In this document: positions 1 to 6,658 of the stretch, one piece after another
How positions within the stretch are numbered: position 1 is the stretch's first letter
How the letters are laid out: the number at the start of each line of letters is the position of its first letter
From: Pseudomonadota bacterium
GTDB taxonomy: Bacteria; Pseudomonadota; Gammaproteobacteria; Xanthomonadales; Xanthomonadaceae
Assembly (NCBI GenBank): GCA_023430045.1
Contig: JAEZCF010000149.1
Coordinates: forward strand, 1 to 57,595
Direction: 5' to 3'
DNA length: 57,595 nt
Translations under genes and position numbers: made by a program
The notes under the pieces: generated by a model
The model's database searches: none
What the model was told of the DNA's origin: nothing
What the model saw: the letters and a program-made list of their open reading frames with translations, nothing else

Positions 1-15
1 CCCCCCCCCCCTGAG

Positions 16-72
16 GGCTAGCGCTAGAGTTAAGCGGCGGCGAAGCCGTCCGTCTTGAACGAGTGGTTAGGA
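16..72 (-). other. attC recombination site (cassette 3' end)
   Basis: Read on the minus strand, the site runs from an R'' box TCCTAAC (66-72) to an R' box GCTAGCC (16-22), 57 bp in all. Inside are the typical CTCGTTCAAG and CTTAACTC arms around a GC-rich centre with GGCTTCGCC, the pattern of attC sites in integron cassettes. R' differs from GTTRRRY at one base. It lies 25 bp downstream of the KTSC gene, the normal place for the attC of that cassette. Confidence 0.85.
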
Positions 73-97
73 GACGCCGCCGAACCACATTCGGCGG

Positions 98-298
98 CTA
101 GCATTGATACCGGTCCCGGATATGGTCGTTGTAGTAACGCCCCTTAGAGCCAGCGTGAAGCAAGTCGTTGAACACACTCTCGGGCACACCGCAAAAATCG
201 TAAGTGTGTCCTTCTGTGAAAGTTATTTTCATGCGGTGTGATGTGGCGTCGTAGCCAATCGCACGAATTGCCGAAGACGAGACTCGGATCATTTCCAT
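98..298 (-). CDS. KTSC domain protein
   Basis: A 66-residue protein that is essentially one KTSC domain, a small fold of unknown role often found in phages, plasmids and cassettes. Diagnostic are the VSSSAIRAIGYD start, the F-x-x-G-x-x-Y-x-F strand region, a VPESVFNDLLHAGSKG segment and the IRDRY end. I chose the ATG at 298 because AGGAGG (307-312) lies 8 nt upstream; a GTG at 307 or an ATG at 292 are in frame. The Shine-Dalgarno overlaps the GTTAGGA core site of the upstream element, so recombination would supply part of the ribosome-binding site. It is the leftmost complete cassette seen, probably driven by the promoter at 400-428. Confidence 0.85.
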   Translation of the reverse strand: MEMIRVSSSAIRAIGYDATSHRMKITFTEGHTYDFCGVPESVFNDLLHAGSKGRYYNDHIRDRYQC

Positions 299-309
299 TG
301 CCGACACCT

Positions 310-451
310 CCTAACTACCTAATAGACGAACCCGTGGGTCCGGTTACACGACATATCCACAAAACACCGTGTCTTGATCTTTCCCCTTGGTACAGCTCGA
401 TCTTAGGGTGGCTGGGTCCGGCTAGCAAGCCAGCGTGTAACTGGCCCCAGC
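310..451 (-). repeat. Leader element R1 (promoter-bearing, ORF-less)
   Basis: First of four related elements (R1-R4) in the array. On the minus strand it has a large GC-rich inverted repeat whose arms read GCTGGGGCCAG and CCGGACCCAGC, a sigma70-like promoter, the conserved core CTAAGATCGAG, a near-DnaA-box word (353-361), and a short hairpin ending in the core site GTTAGGA (309-315). The short terminal hairpin resembles a miniature attC: GTGTAAC (343-349) to GTTAGGA. No ORF of its own is visible. With attC 595-656 on its other side it behaves like an ORF-less cassette of about 290 bp feeding the KTSC gene. Confidence 0.7.
400..428 (-). promoter_or_regulatory. Sigma70-type promoter in R1
   Basis: On the minus strand TTGCTA (423-428), a 17-nt spacer and TAAGAT (400-405). 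It points at the KTSC gene about 100 bp downstream. The same positions in R4 carry TTGTTA and TAAGAT, so the hexamers are conserved between copies. Confidence 0.6.
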
Positions 452-501
452 GGTAAGCTCGGCGATCGCTCCAAGCTCGCGCCGATAGACAGCATGCAGA
501 C

Positions 502-584
502 GTCCGCTTTGAGTCTCCAGCGGACAGCAGAGCCGCAGCAAGGTGCCTTCCGCAGCCTACGTCCGCTTCCGGCCAATAGCGGTC
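502..584. repeat. Two GTCCGCT..AGCGGAC imperfect palindromes
   Basis: GTCCGCT (502-508) faces AGCGGAC (519-525), and a second copy runs 561-584 with a central GGCCAATAGC. Relatives occur at 2492-2516, 4581-4605, 4639-4662 and, degenerate, 6829-6876. They always lie on the promoter-distal side of an R element, so palindrome plus R element looks like one composite unit. No coding function is visible between 452 and 594. Confidence 0.6.
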
Positions 585-594
585 AGTCAGCAGC

Positions 595-656
595 GTTTGA
601 CATGAGAGGCCCGACCCGGCCTGCCGGGGCAGGCCTCTCGATACAAGGAGTTAGGC
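595..656 (-). other. attC site of the nuclease cassette
   Basis: On the minus strand R'' is GCCTAAC (650-656) and R' is GTCAAAC (595-601), one mismatch from GTTRRRY. The arms TTGTATCGAGAGGCC and GGGCCTCTCATGTCAA pair with few mismatches around a centre built from two GC-rich short hairpins. The site starts 16 bp past the stop codon of the 672-1535 gene. Its centre differs from the CCGCTTCG type of the other attC sites. Confidence 0.65.
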
Positions 657-671
657 GGCAGCTCGACACGA

Positions 672-1535
672 CTACAGGACGAAAACTCGAACATGGACTG
701 TTCCGTCATTTGACGAGCGCGGGCCCTGAAGATCTGTTTTCAGTCCGTCGGCGTTCGTGATCAGCTGGTCTGGGTCGTAGATTACACACCAAAGCGACTG
801 GCAGGAAGGGTGCCGGCGATAGTGATCGATATCCACGATCAATTCGTCACCGACGCGCTTTGCATGAGCTCGATCACGAACAATCTTTGTTTCGATAACA
901 AGCTTGTGCGCAGGAAGTAAAAAGTCCATTCGCGTACTGGAGCCGGCATAGCTAGGGGTGAACTCTTCTGGCCGAATGTCGGTGACCCACGGACGAAGGA
1001 GGGCATGCAGCAAGTCTTGAACATCGTATTCGCTGCCAAACGATAGTGGTTGTGTCCCTTTCCGCCTATGTGTCAGCGGATGCATTGCCCGGCGTAGGCC
1101 GCGAACAATGATCTCCAGGAGTTCTTCGACCCGTGCTGGCTTAGAAGGCGAGGGCTGAGCAGAAATCCTGCTCGCCTCAGATGCGCCAAAGTCGGCTCCT
1201 TGTGGCAAGACTCGGCCGAATCGATAGTAGCGAAGCCCGTTCTCTTCCAGTGCATTTTCGACGCGAGCCCGCCGCTGCTTCCAGTCGTCATAGTCTTCCG
1301 CGCTTGGAAGTGGCGCCAAATCCATGAACTCTTCGAGCACGTTTCCCAATACAGCCAAGCTATCAACCGCTGGGTCTTGCCCAGCACGGAACAGCCACTC
1401 CTTCCACTTTGAGCCGTGAGAAAGAGCTGGGGGCTCCCCGGGGGCACCTGCCGCAATAAACAGCGCATTGAGCGTATCGTGAGATCCCCGAATAGATTCG
1501 CCGACTACGGCGCAGAGAGAGCGAGAAAGTCGCAT
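672..1535 (-). CDS. PD-(D/E)XK nuclease domain protein (DpnII/MboI-like end)
   Basis: A 287-residue protein. The C-terminal half has a restriction-type nuclease core: a helix with SFGSEYDVQDLL, then the catalytic pattern RMDFLL (D204) and IETKIV (E215, K217), followed by a D-x-DHY helix and a strand LWCVIYD. That D...ExK order and the DIDHYRRHP helix resemble the DpnII/MboI-like endonuclease family. The N-terminal 130 residues are alpha-helical and not recognised. No methyltransferase is nearby, so a self-sufficient abortive or DNA-damaging defence protein is more likely than a classic R-M enzyme; this is inference. The start lies about 15 bp from the preceding attC (1551-1610), as in compact cassettes. 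Confidence 0.75.
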   Translation of the reverse strand: MRLSRSLCAVVGESIRGSHDTLNALFIAAGAPGEPPALSHGSKWKEWLFRAGQDPAVDSLAVLGNVLEEFMDLAPLPSAEDYDDWKQRRARVENALEENGLRYYRFGRVLPQGADFGASEASRISAQPSPSKPARVEELLEIIVRGLRRAMHPLTHRRKGTQPLSFGSEYDVQDLLHALLRPWVTDIRPEEFTPSYAGSSTRMDFLLPAHKLVIETKIVRDRAHAKRVGDELIVDIDHYRRHPSCQSLWCVIYDPDQLITNADGLKTDLQGPRSSNDGTVHVRVFVL

Positions 1536-1550
1536 GCGGTTCCAACCTGA

Positions 1551-1610
1551 TGCCTAATGACTGAGTTAACCCGACTGGCGAGCCAGCTCGGCTTGAATGA
1601 AATGCTAAGA
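1551..1610 (-). other. Degenerate attC site
   Basis: On the minus strand the site runs TCTTAGC (1604-1610) to ATTAGGC (1552-1558), with the usual CATTCAAGCCGAG and GTTAACTCAG arms and a GCTGGCTCGCCAGT centre. Both core boxes carry a substitution in the normally fixed AAC/GTT triplet, so strand exchange here may be impaired. It lies 13 bp downstream of the SLATT gene and just before the nuclease gene. Confidence 0.7.
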
Positions 1611-1623
1611 CAGACCGAGAATG

Positions 1624-2237
1624 CTAGCTTGCATGCGACGAGATTCCAGAGAAAAGCTTGTAGAAAATGAACACAACGAATGCTATTGCAAGGATGTAGT
1701 GGGAAAAGATTAGCACACTAACGAATCTGGCCTTGATCCATAAGCCGACGAATACAGCCCACTCGTGCCCGGTGACTGGGGTTTTGGCAAGTCGCGTATA
1801 CAAGTAATCAACTGGCTTGTGGTTCTCGTACTTTTCCAAAATGTTGTAATACTCCTCTGAAAGCGCAAAGTACTCATCATCCGGCACACCTGAGCCATTT
1901 CCGGCTAGCTTCCGAGCAAATCGCCCTAGTTCTATGCCGTTGCGGTGCATTGCTTGGGCTCTGGAAAAAAGTTCTCTTGACCAAGCAGCAGCGAGTAGAC
2001 AAGCACAAAAACGGCGAGAATTGCTTGTGTTGCGTTGAGGTAAAGTGATTCCACGCCGACGGTAATCTTGAACGCTTGTGCTAATGGGACAAAAACAAGT
2101 GCCGCTGATATGACTGATACTGTCCACTGAGACAGCTTGTGGTGCCGTTCCAGTCGTTCACTTGCCCGGTACCTGGACTTTGTTGTGATCTTCGTTCGTC
2201 GAAGTAGCTCTTTGAGCCGGTTATCAAGCTCGCCCAT
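1624..2237 (-). pseudogene. SLATT-type two-TM protein, frameshifted
   Basis: Two overlapping reading frames together make one protein of about 204 residues. The first (start ATG 2237) gives a helical N-terminus with ITTKSRYRASERLERHHK and two membrane segments. The second supplies SRAQAMHRNGIELGRFARKL, a helical region and a C-terminal hydrophobic stretch to the stop at 1624. The T-R-Y-x-A-S-x-R-L helix before two TM segments is typical of SLATT proteins, probably SLATT_5, thought to be membrane effectors in nucleotide- or RT-linked defence. The frames switch at six T's (A's on the plus strand, 1965-1970); seven T's would restore one ORF. It may be a true null, a sequencing slip or phase variation. 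Its attC is at 1551-1610. Confidence 0.7.
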
Positions 2238-2254
2238 GTCTCCCCCTGCTCCCG

Positions 2255-2390
2255 AATTACCTGATAGCCGGGTCCACAGCCCCGGCTATACGACTTATCC
2301 ACAGCCCGCCATATCGCGGGCTACCCCCTTGATACGACTCGATCCTATGGCTGGCGCGTCAGGCCGGCAAGTGGGGGCGTATAACTGGCC
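2255..2390 (-). repeat. Leader element R2
   Basis: Second copy of the leader element, upstream of the SLATT gene. It holds a near-perfect hairpin ATAGCCGGG/CCCGGCTAT (2264-2289), a perfect DnaA-box word TTATCCACA (2295-2303), the conserved GTATCAAGGG and GGATCGAG words, and the promoter at 2342-2370. Unlike R1 and R4, the end next to the gene reads GGTAATTC instead of GTTAG, so its core site is lost. That loss may have fixed this leader to the SLATT cassette. Confidence 0.65.
2342..2370 (-). promoter_or_regulatory. Sigma70-type promoter in R2
   Basis: On the minus strand TTGCCG (2365-2370), a 17-nt spacer and TAGGAT (2342-2347), about 105 bp upstream of the SLATT start codon at 2237. It is weaker than the R1 and R4 versions. 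Confidence 0.45.
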
Positions 2391-2800
2391 TGAGAGGAGT
2401 GGCCGTAGGGGCAACCCGCGAACGAACGCTCCGGCTTGGAAGCTACCTTCTCCTAGCAGCGATAAACACTCCTAATCCGCTGCCCCGCAAATGTCCGCTT
2501 TCGGCCAAAATCGGTCCTTCTCGACGTAACTGCTCAGCGGGCTTAGCACTGAACTCCGAAAATCTGCGGAACGCCGCAGTACGGCCCCCCTTTAGATCTT
2601 CTCAGATTTTTTGCAGACGCCGCCAGGTCCAATCTCTAATTCCTGCCATTGATGCACGGTTCCGGGAAACGCTGGCTACGGTGCAGTTCGCGGGACATAA
2701 CCGAATAGCCCCAGCTTGCCTGCTCCAAGGGTGTCTCGGATACTGATAAGGCGTCGTGTCACGGTAGTTCCCCCCTTTCGCCCGAGCTAGCCAGTCGAAT
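2391..2800. other. Non-coding stretch between R2 and the 544-aa gene
   Basis: No convincing gene. It holds one GTCCGCT-type palindrome (2492-2516), a small hairpin CTGCGG-AACG-CCGCAG (2564-2579), and a possible worn attC between ACATAAC (2695-2701) and GATAAGG (2745-2751). If that attC is real it would close the cassette carrying the oppositely oriented gene. I hold this last reading weakly. Confidence 0.4.
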
Positions 2801-4435
2801 ATGGCCACCCCGACAGAATCCGAACAACCTAGTCTCCTATCCAAGAACGATCCTGTGAGTAATCCGCCGAGGCTACCCCCATCCAAGGATTCACCCCAGC
2901 GGAAGTGGTTGCGAAAACTGCGCTGGCAGGCCTACTGGCTCCTGCCCAATCTGATCCCGGATCCATATCGGTCGGATCGTGACTATGAACGCGAGCGCGA
3001 CCGGAAGGAAAACGAACGCATCCAGGTGCCACCCGAGCTGGAACTCCGGGTAAACATGATCTGGGGCGTCGAACTCTATGGATCGGCGGAGGTAGAGGGC
3101 CTGTATAGCGGACTGGAAAAGCTTGGCTGGAAAGGCGTGGGCGCCTGGAACGAGAAGGACAGCGTGCTGAGGTGGGTCCGCGAGAAGCGGTCCTTTGGTG
3201 CAGAGGCTTGGTTGAACGTGGGGTCGGTCCTAGGAAAAGAGCGGCGCGGTAACGCCGCATTGATCCACAACTTCGCAACGCTGCCGCCGGGTGTTGAATC
3301 GTTGACGGTTCGTGTCCATCAGATCACCTCGTCCCTCACTGCGATGCTCGTGGGATTCAAGTTGGATGAGTTCTTGGCTCAGCGCTATGCGACTGAACTC
3401 AACCGGGACCGCACGACCTACCGCCGGCGCAGCTTTCGGTCCCGCCGATCAATCGAATCCATAGGTCCAATGAACCAGAAGCGCGAAGCCATCGAGGAAG
3501 TCCGGAGAGACCTCCGCCGCATGGTCGGGAACTGGTTCGGCCAGAACATTCCAGGCTTCTTCAGCGGGCTTAGTCGCCGCGAGAGGTTTCCAACAATGGA
3601 ATTACTTACGTCTCAGAGCGGCCCAATTCTTCATGAACCAGAACGTTCGCCAAATAGCGGATTTCTTGGCTGGCGCTGGGCATTGGCCAATGTTTCTCGG
3701 CATGAAACATGGTCCTACAAGGACTTGCCCGGGATTCAGTTATCGATGGGCCGATCCAGCGCGGAAGAGGAAGGATTGCATATCATGATTGCCTTGGATG
3801 TCGCGGCCTTTCCGGAAGAGGAGGTAAAATTCTATGGCGGCAAGACCATGAATGCTGTTATCCATGTGTGCCACGAGGAACTTCAGGGGTTTCTCATCCA
3901 TGCATCGACGCTTGAGTATCTGAAGGAGCAGTTGCGCGACATCAACGTCACGCGCGAGAAGCTGAAGAGGGCACGATCAGGTCGACATAGCGTCAAGCGC
4001 TCGCTGCACGAGATCAGCCAATTCTTCGATCGAACACTGGGATCACCTGCAATCGCAAGAGAGCTTGCTCGGAGCTCGAAAGATGCGGGTTGGTACAATC
4101 ACGATTGTCCATCATTCATCACACCCGGCTGGAGGGACGGGGACAAACCGCGAGAATTGGCTGAGGAAATTCGAGGCGGAGTCAATTACCTAGCGAATCG
4201 GCTAACCGAGGAGGAGGTTTCAATACGTGAGCATTTTGAGCAAGTATCTGCAGTCCTCAGCGTTCGCGAGAGCATCAAAGCCCAACGCCGTATGGAATGG
4301 CTGACGGTTCTCGCACTGGTGGTAGCATTCGCTTCGCTGATGGTCGCCTTCCTACCACGGGACAAGCTCGCCGCGGATCTCGATGCCTTCAGGAAAGAAG
4401 TCGTCTCGGCACTCTCGCAGGCGGGCGAGGGATAG
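2801..4435 (+). CDS. Unknown 544-aa protein with C-terminal membrane helix
   Basis: I do not recognise the family. Residues 1-70 are basic and proline/charge rich. The middle is a mixed globular region without known motifs. Around residues 365-420 is a long charged helical stretch that could form a coiled coil. Near residues 495-515 a single hydrophobic helix (WLTVLALVVAFASLMVAF) is followed by about 25 charged residues. The layout, soluble domain plus C-terminal anchor, suits a sensor or effector at the inner membrane. It is the only gene in the array on the plus strand and ends within 25 bp of leader R3. No strong ribosome-binding site precedes the ATG. Lower GC than the chromosome to the right supports transfer. 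Confidence 0.7.
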   Translation: MATPTESEQPSLLSKNDPVSNPPRLPPSKDSPQRKWLRKLRWQAYWLLPNLIPDPYRSDRDYERERDRKENERIQVPPELELRVNMIWGVELYGSAEVEGLYSGLEKLGWKGVGAWNEKDSVLRWVREKRSFGAEAWLNVGSVLGKERRGNAALIHNFATLPPGVESLTVRVHQITSSLTAMLVGFKLDEFLAQRYATELNRDRTTYRRRSFRSRRSIESIGPMNQKREAIEEVRRDLRRMVGNWFGQNIPGFFSGLSRRERFPTMELLTSQSGPILHEPERSPNSGFLGWRWALANVSRHETWSYKDLPGIQLSMGRSSAEEEGLHIMIALDVAAFPEEEVKFYGGKTMNAVIHVCHEELQGFLIHASTLEYLKEQLRDINVTREKLKRARSGRHSVKRSLHEISQFFDRTLGSPAIARELARSSKDAGWYNHDCPSFITPGWRDGDKPRELAEEIRGGVNYLANRLTEEEVSIREHFEQVSAVLSVRESIKAQRRMEWLTVLALVVAFASLMVAFLPRDKLAADLDAFRKEVVSALSQAGEG

Positions 4436-4458
4436 TTTAAGAATCTGCCGGTTAATAA

Positions 4459-4556
4459 TCCCAACGCTGGGCTCATCAGCTAGGCTCACCCTTGATACGA
4501 CTCGATCTTAGGGCGGCCGGGTCCGGCGCACGAGCCAGCATATAGCCGAACCCAGC
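4459..4556 (-). repeat. Leader element R3 (decayed copy)
   Basis: The right part (4488-4556) matches the other leaders: GTATCAAGGG, CTAAGATCGAG, and the inverted arms GCTGGGTTCGG and CCGGACCCGGC. The -10 TAAGAT (4505-4510) is intact but the -35 position reads TCGTGC (4528-4533), so the promoter is probably dead. The left part is diverged and contains a short attC-like hairpin from GCCTAGC (4479-4485) to GTTGGGA (4459-4465). What lies downstream is the tail of an antisense gene, which fits loss of selection on the promoter. Confidence 0.55.
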
Positions 4557-4580
4557 GCTTGGCCCGGCAGCAGCAACAAT

Positions 4581-4662
4581 GTCCGTTTTGGGGCGAGTGC
4601 GGGCCTTACCATCAAGCCAGACGCCAGGCGGTCCCAATGTCCGTTTGCGGCCAGAAGCGGGC
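4581..4662. repeat. Two GTCCGTTT-type palindromes beside R3
   Basis: GTCCGTTTTGGGGCGAGTGC (4581-4600) and GTCCGTTTGCGGCCAGAAGC (4639-4658) repeat the family seen at 502-584 and 2492-2516. They fill most of the interval between R3 and the next attC. No gene is visible in 4557-4665. Confidence 0.55.
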
Positions 4663-4665
4663 GTT

Positions 4666-4725
4666 GGTCAACGACTTAACCAATCCGCGCCACGAAGCGG
4701 CGTCGTCTTCAATCAACTGTTAGGT
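4666..4725 (-). other. attC site
   Basis: On the minus strand R'' is ACCTAAC (4719-4725) and R' is GTTGACC (4666-4672), 60 bp in all. The centre GACGCCGCTTCGTGGCG matches the attC family of common mobile integron cassettes. The stop codon TAA of the 96-aa gene lies inside R'', a normal cassette economy. Confidence 0.85.
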
Positions 4726-5010
4726 ATCGTTACGGTGGTCAGGCAAGAGCTCCCGGTTTTCCTCAATAGCCGGGATAGCTGAGTCAGTGAGATCTATGGG
4801 CCATTTTTCTAGTTTTTCCTTGATGCGCCCATTGCGGAGGCACTTGAGGATTGCCTCCTCGTCGGCCCCTTTATTCTTGAGTTTTTTGCGCATCTTTTCA
4901 TTGAGGAATGCCTCAAGTGCTGCGATTGAGAAGTAGAGGGTAGCGGTTAGGTGATGGGGCTTCTCGATACTGGTCCGCGAGCTATCCGCTTCATTAGCTT
5001 CGCGCACCAT
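4720..5010 (-). CDS. Unknown 96-aa cassette protein
   Basis: A small, mostly helical and highly charged protein that I do not recognise. The segment LTATLYFSIAALEAFLNEKM followed by a lysine-rich run recalls helices of HEPN-like or DUF proteins, but no catalytic R-x4-6-H motif is present. The start ATG at 5010 is chosen because an in-frame stop lies nine codons upstream; no strong Shine-Dalgarno is seen. The gene sits alone between attC 5071-5131 and attC 4666-4725, a compact cassette of about 410 bp. Confidence 0.65.
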   Translation of the reverse strand: MVREANEADSSRTSIEKPHHLTATLYFSIAALEAFLNEKMRKKLKNKGADEEAILKCLRNGRIKEKLEKWPIDLTDSAIPAIEENRELLPDHRNDT

Positions 5011-5070
5011 TGAGCTGAAGTTTTGCCAAGTTGGCTAAGTAATCCAGCTGTTCACATAGGCCTCAAGTGA

Positions 5071-5131
5071 GCTCTAACGCCAGAGTTGAGTCGTGCCGCG
5101 AAGCGGTATCGGCTTGAACGAATTGTTAGCC
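5071..5131 (-). other. attC site of the two-gene cassette
   Basis: On the minus strand R'' is GGCTAAC (5125-5131) and R' is GTTAGAG (5072-5078). The arms AATTCGTTCAAGCCGA and GACTCAACTCTGGC enclose CCGCTTCGCGG. This is the best attC in the window and closely resembles those of class 1 integron cassettes. The stop codon of the 5126-5932 gene overlaps R''. Confidence 0.92.
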
Positions 5132-5932
5132 GTCATTGTCCGCGCCATTGAACCGATCGCGCTCTTGCAAGAAAAACTCCACTGGAAGGATTGTTTCGAC
5201 CTGCAACCCCAGCTCAGATGATAGTGCGGAGTACGTACGTGAAACGTACTTGGATGATCTGTAGAGATAGTCAATGTCTGGACTAAAGCTCAAAATTTGA
5301 GGGATTCGATGTCCTTTGTGCAGCGCTCTCTTGCAACGCTCGACGTTGTACATGCCCACGTGCTGCCACATGCTATGCGCCGCCCCACTGAATGGCATGT
5401 AGGCGAACTTATAGAGTGACTCGCACCCTGCTTCCATCGCCATATCTCGTGTGGATTTTCCAGACCAACTCCCAACATTTACATCAATTGCCCACTCTTG
5501 GAGTTGCGAGTTGAGCCACTGCCTTCGGTGATCTATCAGCTCCGACAGCGCAGGATGCTTTTCCTCATCTGGCACGTTCTCTTCTTCATTTTCAAGAAGC
5601 TCAATTTGCAGCTTCTCCTGTCCAAGACCGTACTTAATGTACTCGCGGCCACGATCAATAGGACTCTTGAGAATCCAGGCGAGAGTAATGTGTGTGTCCG
5701 TCATTGCTCTTAGAACAAGCGGCGCAAGATTGCCGTTCCACATTCCAGGATTCTGAGCGAACTCAATGGCTAGCGTGGCTTGTCTCGCCACTAGCCCAGC
5801 TATTGCGTCTGAGCCTTCATGATTGTATGTATCTGGTCGGTATAGGGCCCAGCGTTCGCGCATGCCTTGGGAAATGTTATCAATGTAACGGTCCAAGAAG
5901 CCTTCAAAATCAGCGCGTGACTTATTCATCAT
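5126..5932 (-). CDS. DUF5677-like protein, second gene of cassette
   Basis: A 268-residue protein. The region LVLRAMTDTHITLAWILKSP with the following YIKYGLGQEKLQIELLE resembles the DUF5677 family, helical proteins of unknown function found in accessory regions. I start it at ATG 5932 because ATGATGAATAA overlaps the end of the upstream gene by 11 nt and no separate ribosome site exists, so translation is probably coupled. A longer frame up to 6034 is only the shadow of that upstream gene. The overlapping pair between two core sites suggests that both products act together, perhaps as a toxin-antitoxin or defence pair; that is inference. Confidence 0.75.
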   Translation of the reverse strand: MMNKSRADFEGFLDRYIDNISQGMRERWALYRPDTYNHEGSDAIAGLVARQATLAIEFAQNPGMWNGNLAPLVLRAMTDTHITLAWILKSPIDRGREYIKYGLGQEKLQIELLENEEENVPDEEKHPALSELIDHRRQWLNSQLQEWAIDVNVGSWSGKSTRDMAMEAGCESLYKFAYMPFSGAAHSMWQHVGMYNVERCKRALHKGHRIPQILSFSPDIDYLYRSSKYVSRTYSALSSELGLQVETILPVEFFLQERDRFNGADNDG

Positions 5933-6653
5933 GAGGGTAGTCGCAAGCAACAAGATCGTAACTGGTATCCCAGAAGTATTGCGCCCATTCCTTGGGCGGG
6001 TCCACAAATCCAATCTGCGCCATCGCCGACGCACGTATAAAACTCCCCGCTCTGCGGGCGTCTTCTGAGTCTGGGCGGTCTACTACCGCGTTAAAGTCCG
6101 GCAGTTCGATATGAGATGCAAAATGCACTCGGCCCGCAATTAAGTTGTTCATTAGTAGCGCACCATGAAGCATGATCCCGGGTGTCTGATACTTGTCCGC
6201 CACGCTACCAACGACTCGCTCTAGGCGCTCGACAAGTCTGTCTACGGGAATCGCTTGTGCCGGCGGCCCGATAAATCTTAGCGCGCACCTGTCGAAGAGC
6301 AAGATGAGAGGAGACAAGGCGCTGCGTATGGAGTCCAGAAGCCCCGCTGACTCCCACGAATTCAGAATCTGAAGCTTCTGTTCTTCGGAAAGTGAGATAT
6401 ACGCTGACTGGAGTGCAAAATTTTTTATTGGCAAGTCCCAATCTTTTCCAACGGTTACGACATGCTCCAATACATCGCGTCCCCGCAGGTAGCCGCTATA
6501 GTCATTTATAAGTCCTAGCCATAACAGTTCTGGAAGAAGATCGTTGACGTAGCTGTACGACTTCATGTTCTGAAGCGCGTTCATGGGAGAAACGAGCTTC
6601 TTCCCCCGTTTAACGTACCCAGCTAAAGCTTTCCGCTTGCCACGATTCTTCAT
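5922..6653 (-). CDS. Unknown 243-aa protein, first gene of cassette
   Basis: I do not recognise the family. The protein starts with a basic stretch (MKNRGKRKALAGYVKRGKK), then is mainly helical, with a segment PLILLFDRCALRFIG and a histidine-rich part ending DYPHDE. No signal peptide or membrane segment is seen. The start ATG lies 6 bp after the GTTAGCC core site (6659-6665), so it is the first gene of its cassette, and the promoter of leader R4 (6750-6778) points at it. It overlaps the DUF5677-like gene by 11 nt. Confidence 0.75.
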   Translation of the reverse strand: MKNRGKRKALAGYVKRGKKLVSPMNALQNMKSYSYVNDLLPELLWLGLINDYSGYLRGRDVLEHVVTVGKDWDLPIKNFALQSAYISLSEEQKLQILNSWESAGLLDSIRSALSPLILLFDRCALRFIGPPAQAIPVDRLVERLERVVGSVADKYQTPGIMLHGALLMNNLIAGRVHFASHIELPDFNAVVDRPDSEDARRAGSFIRASAMAQIGFVDPPKEWAQYFWDTSYDLVACDYPHDE

Positions 6654-6658
6654 ATGAC

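Noticed and set aside
1..11. Run of eleven C's at the very start
   Set aside because: Could be a phase-variable tract, but at the edge of the window it may be an assembly end artefact and cannot be judged.
494..760. 88-codon plus-strand frame over the attC at 595-656
   Set aside because: It crosses a recombination site and palindromes, has no ribosome site and matches nothing.
1624..2237. Retron or RT-associated system around the SLATT gene
   Set aside because: SLATT_5 proteins can accompany reverse transcriptases, but no RT motif (YADD) is found in the array.
5932..6034. Longer start for the DUF5677-like protein
   Set aside because: The extra residues are out-of-frame translation of the upstream gene and lack an initiation site; the coupled ATG at 5932 explains the layout.
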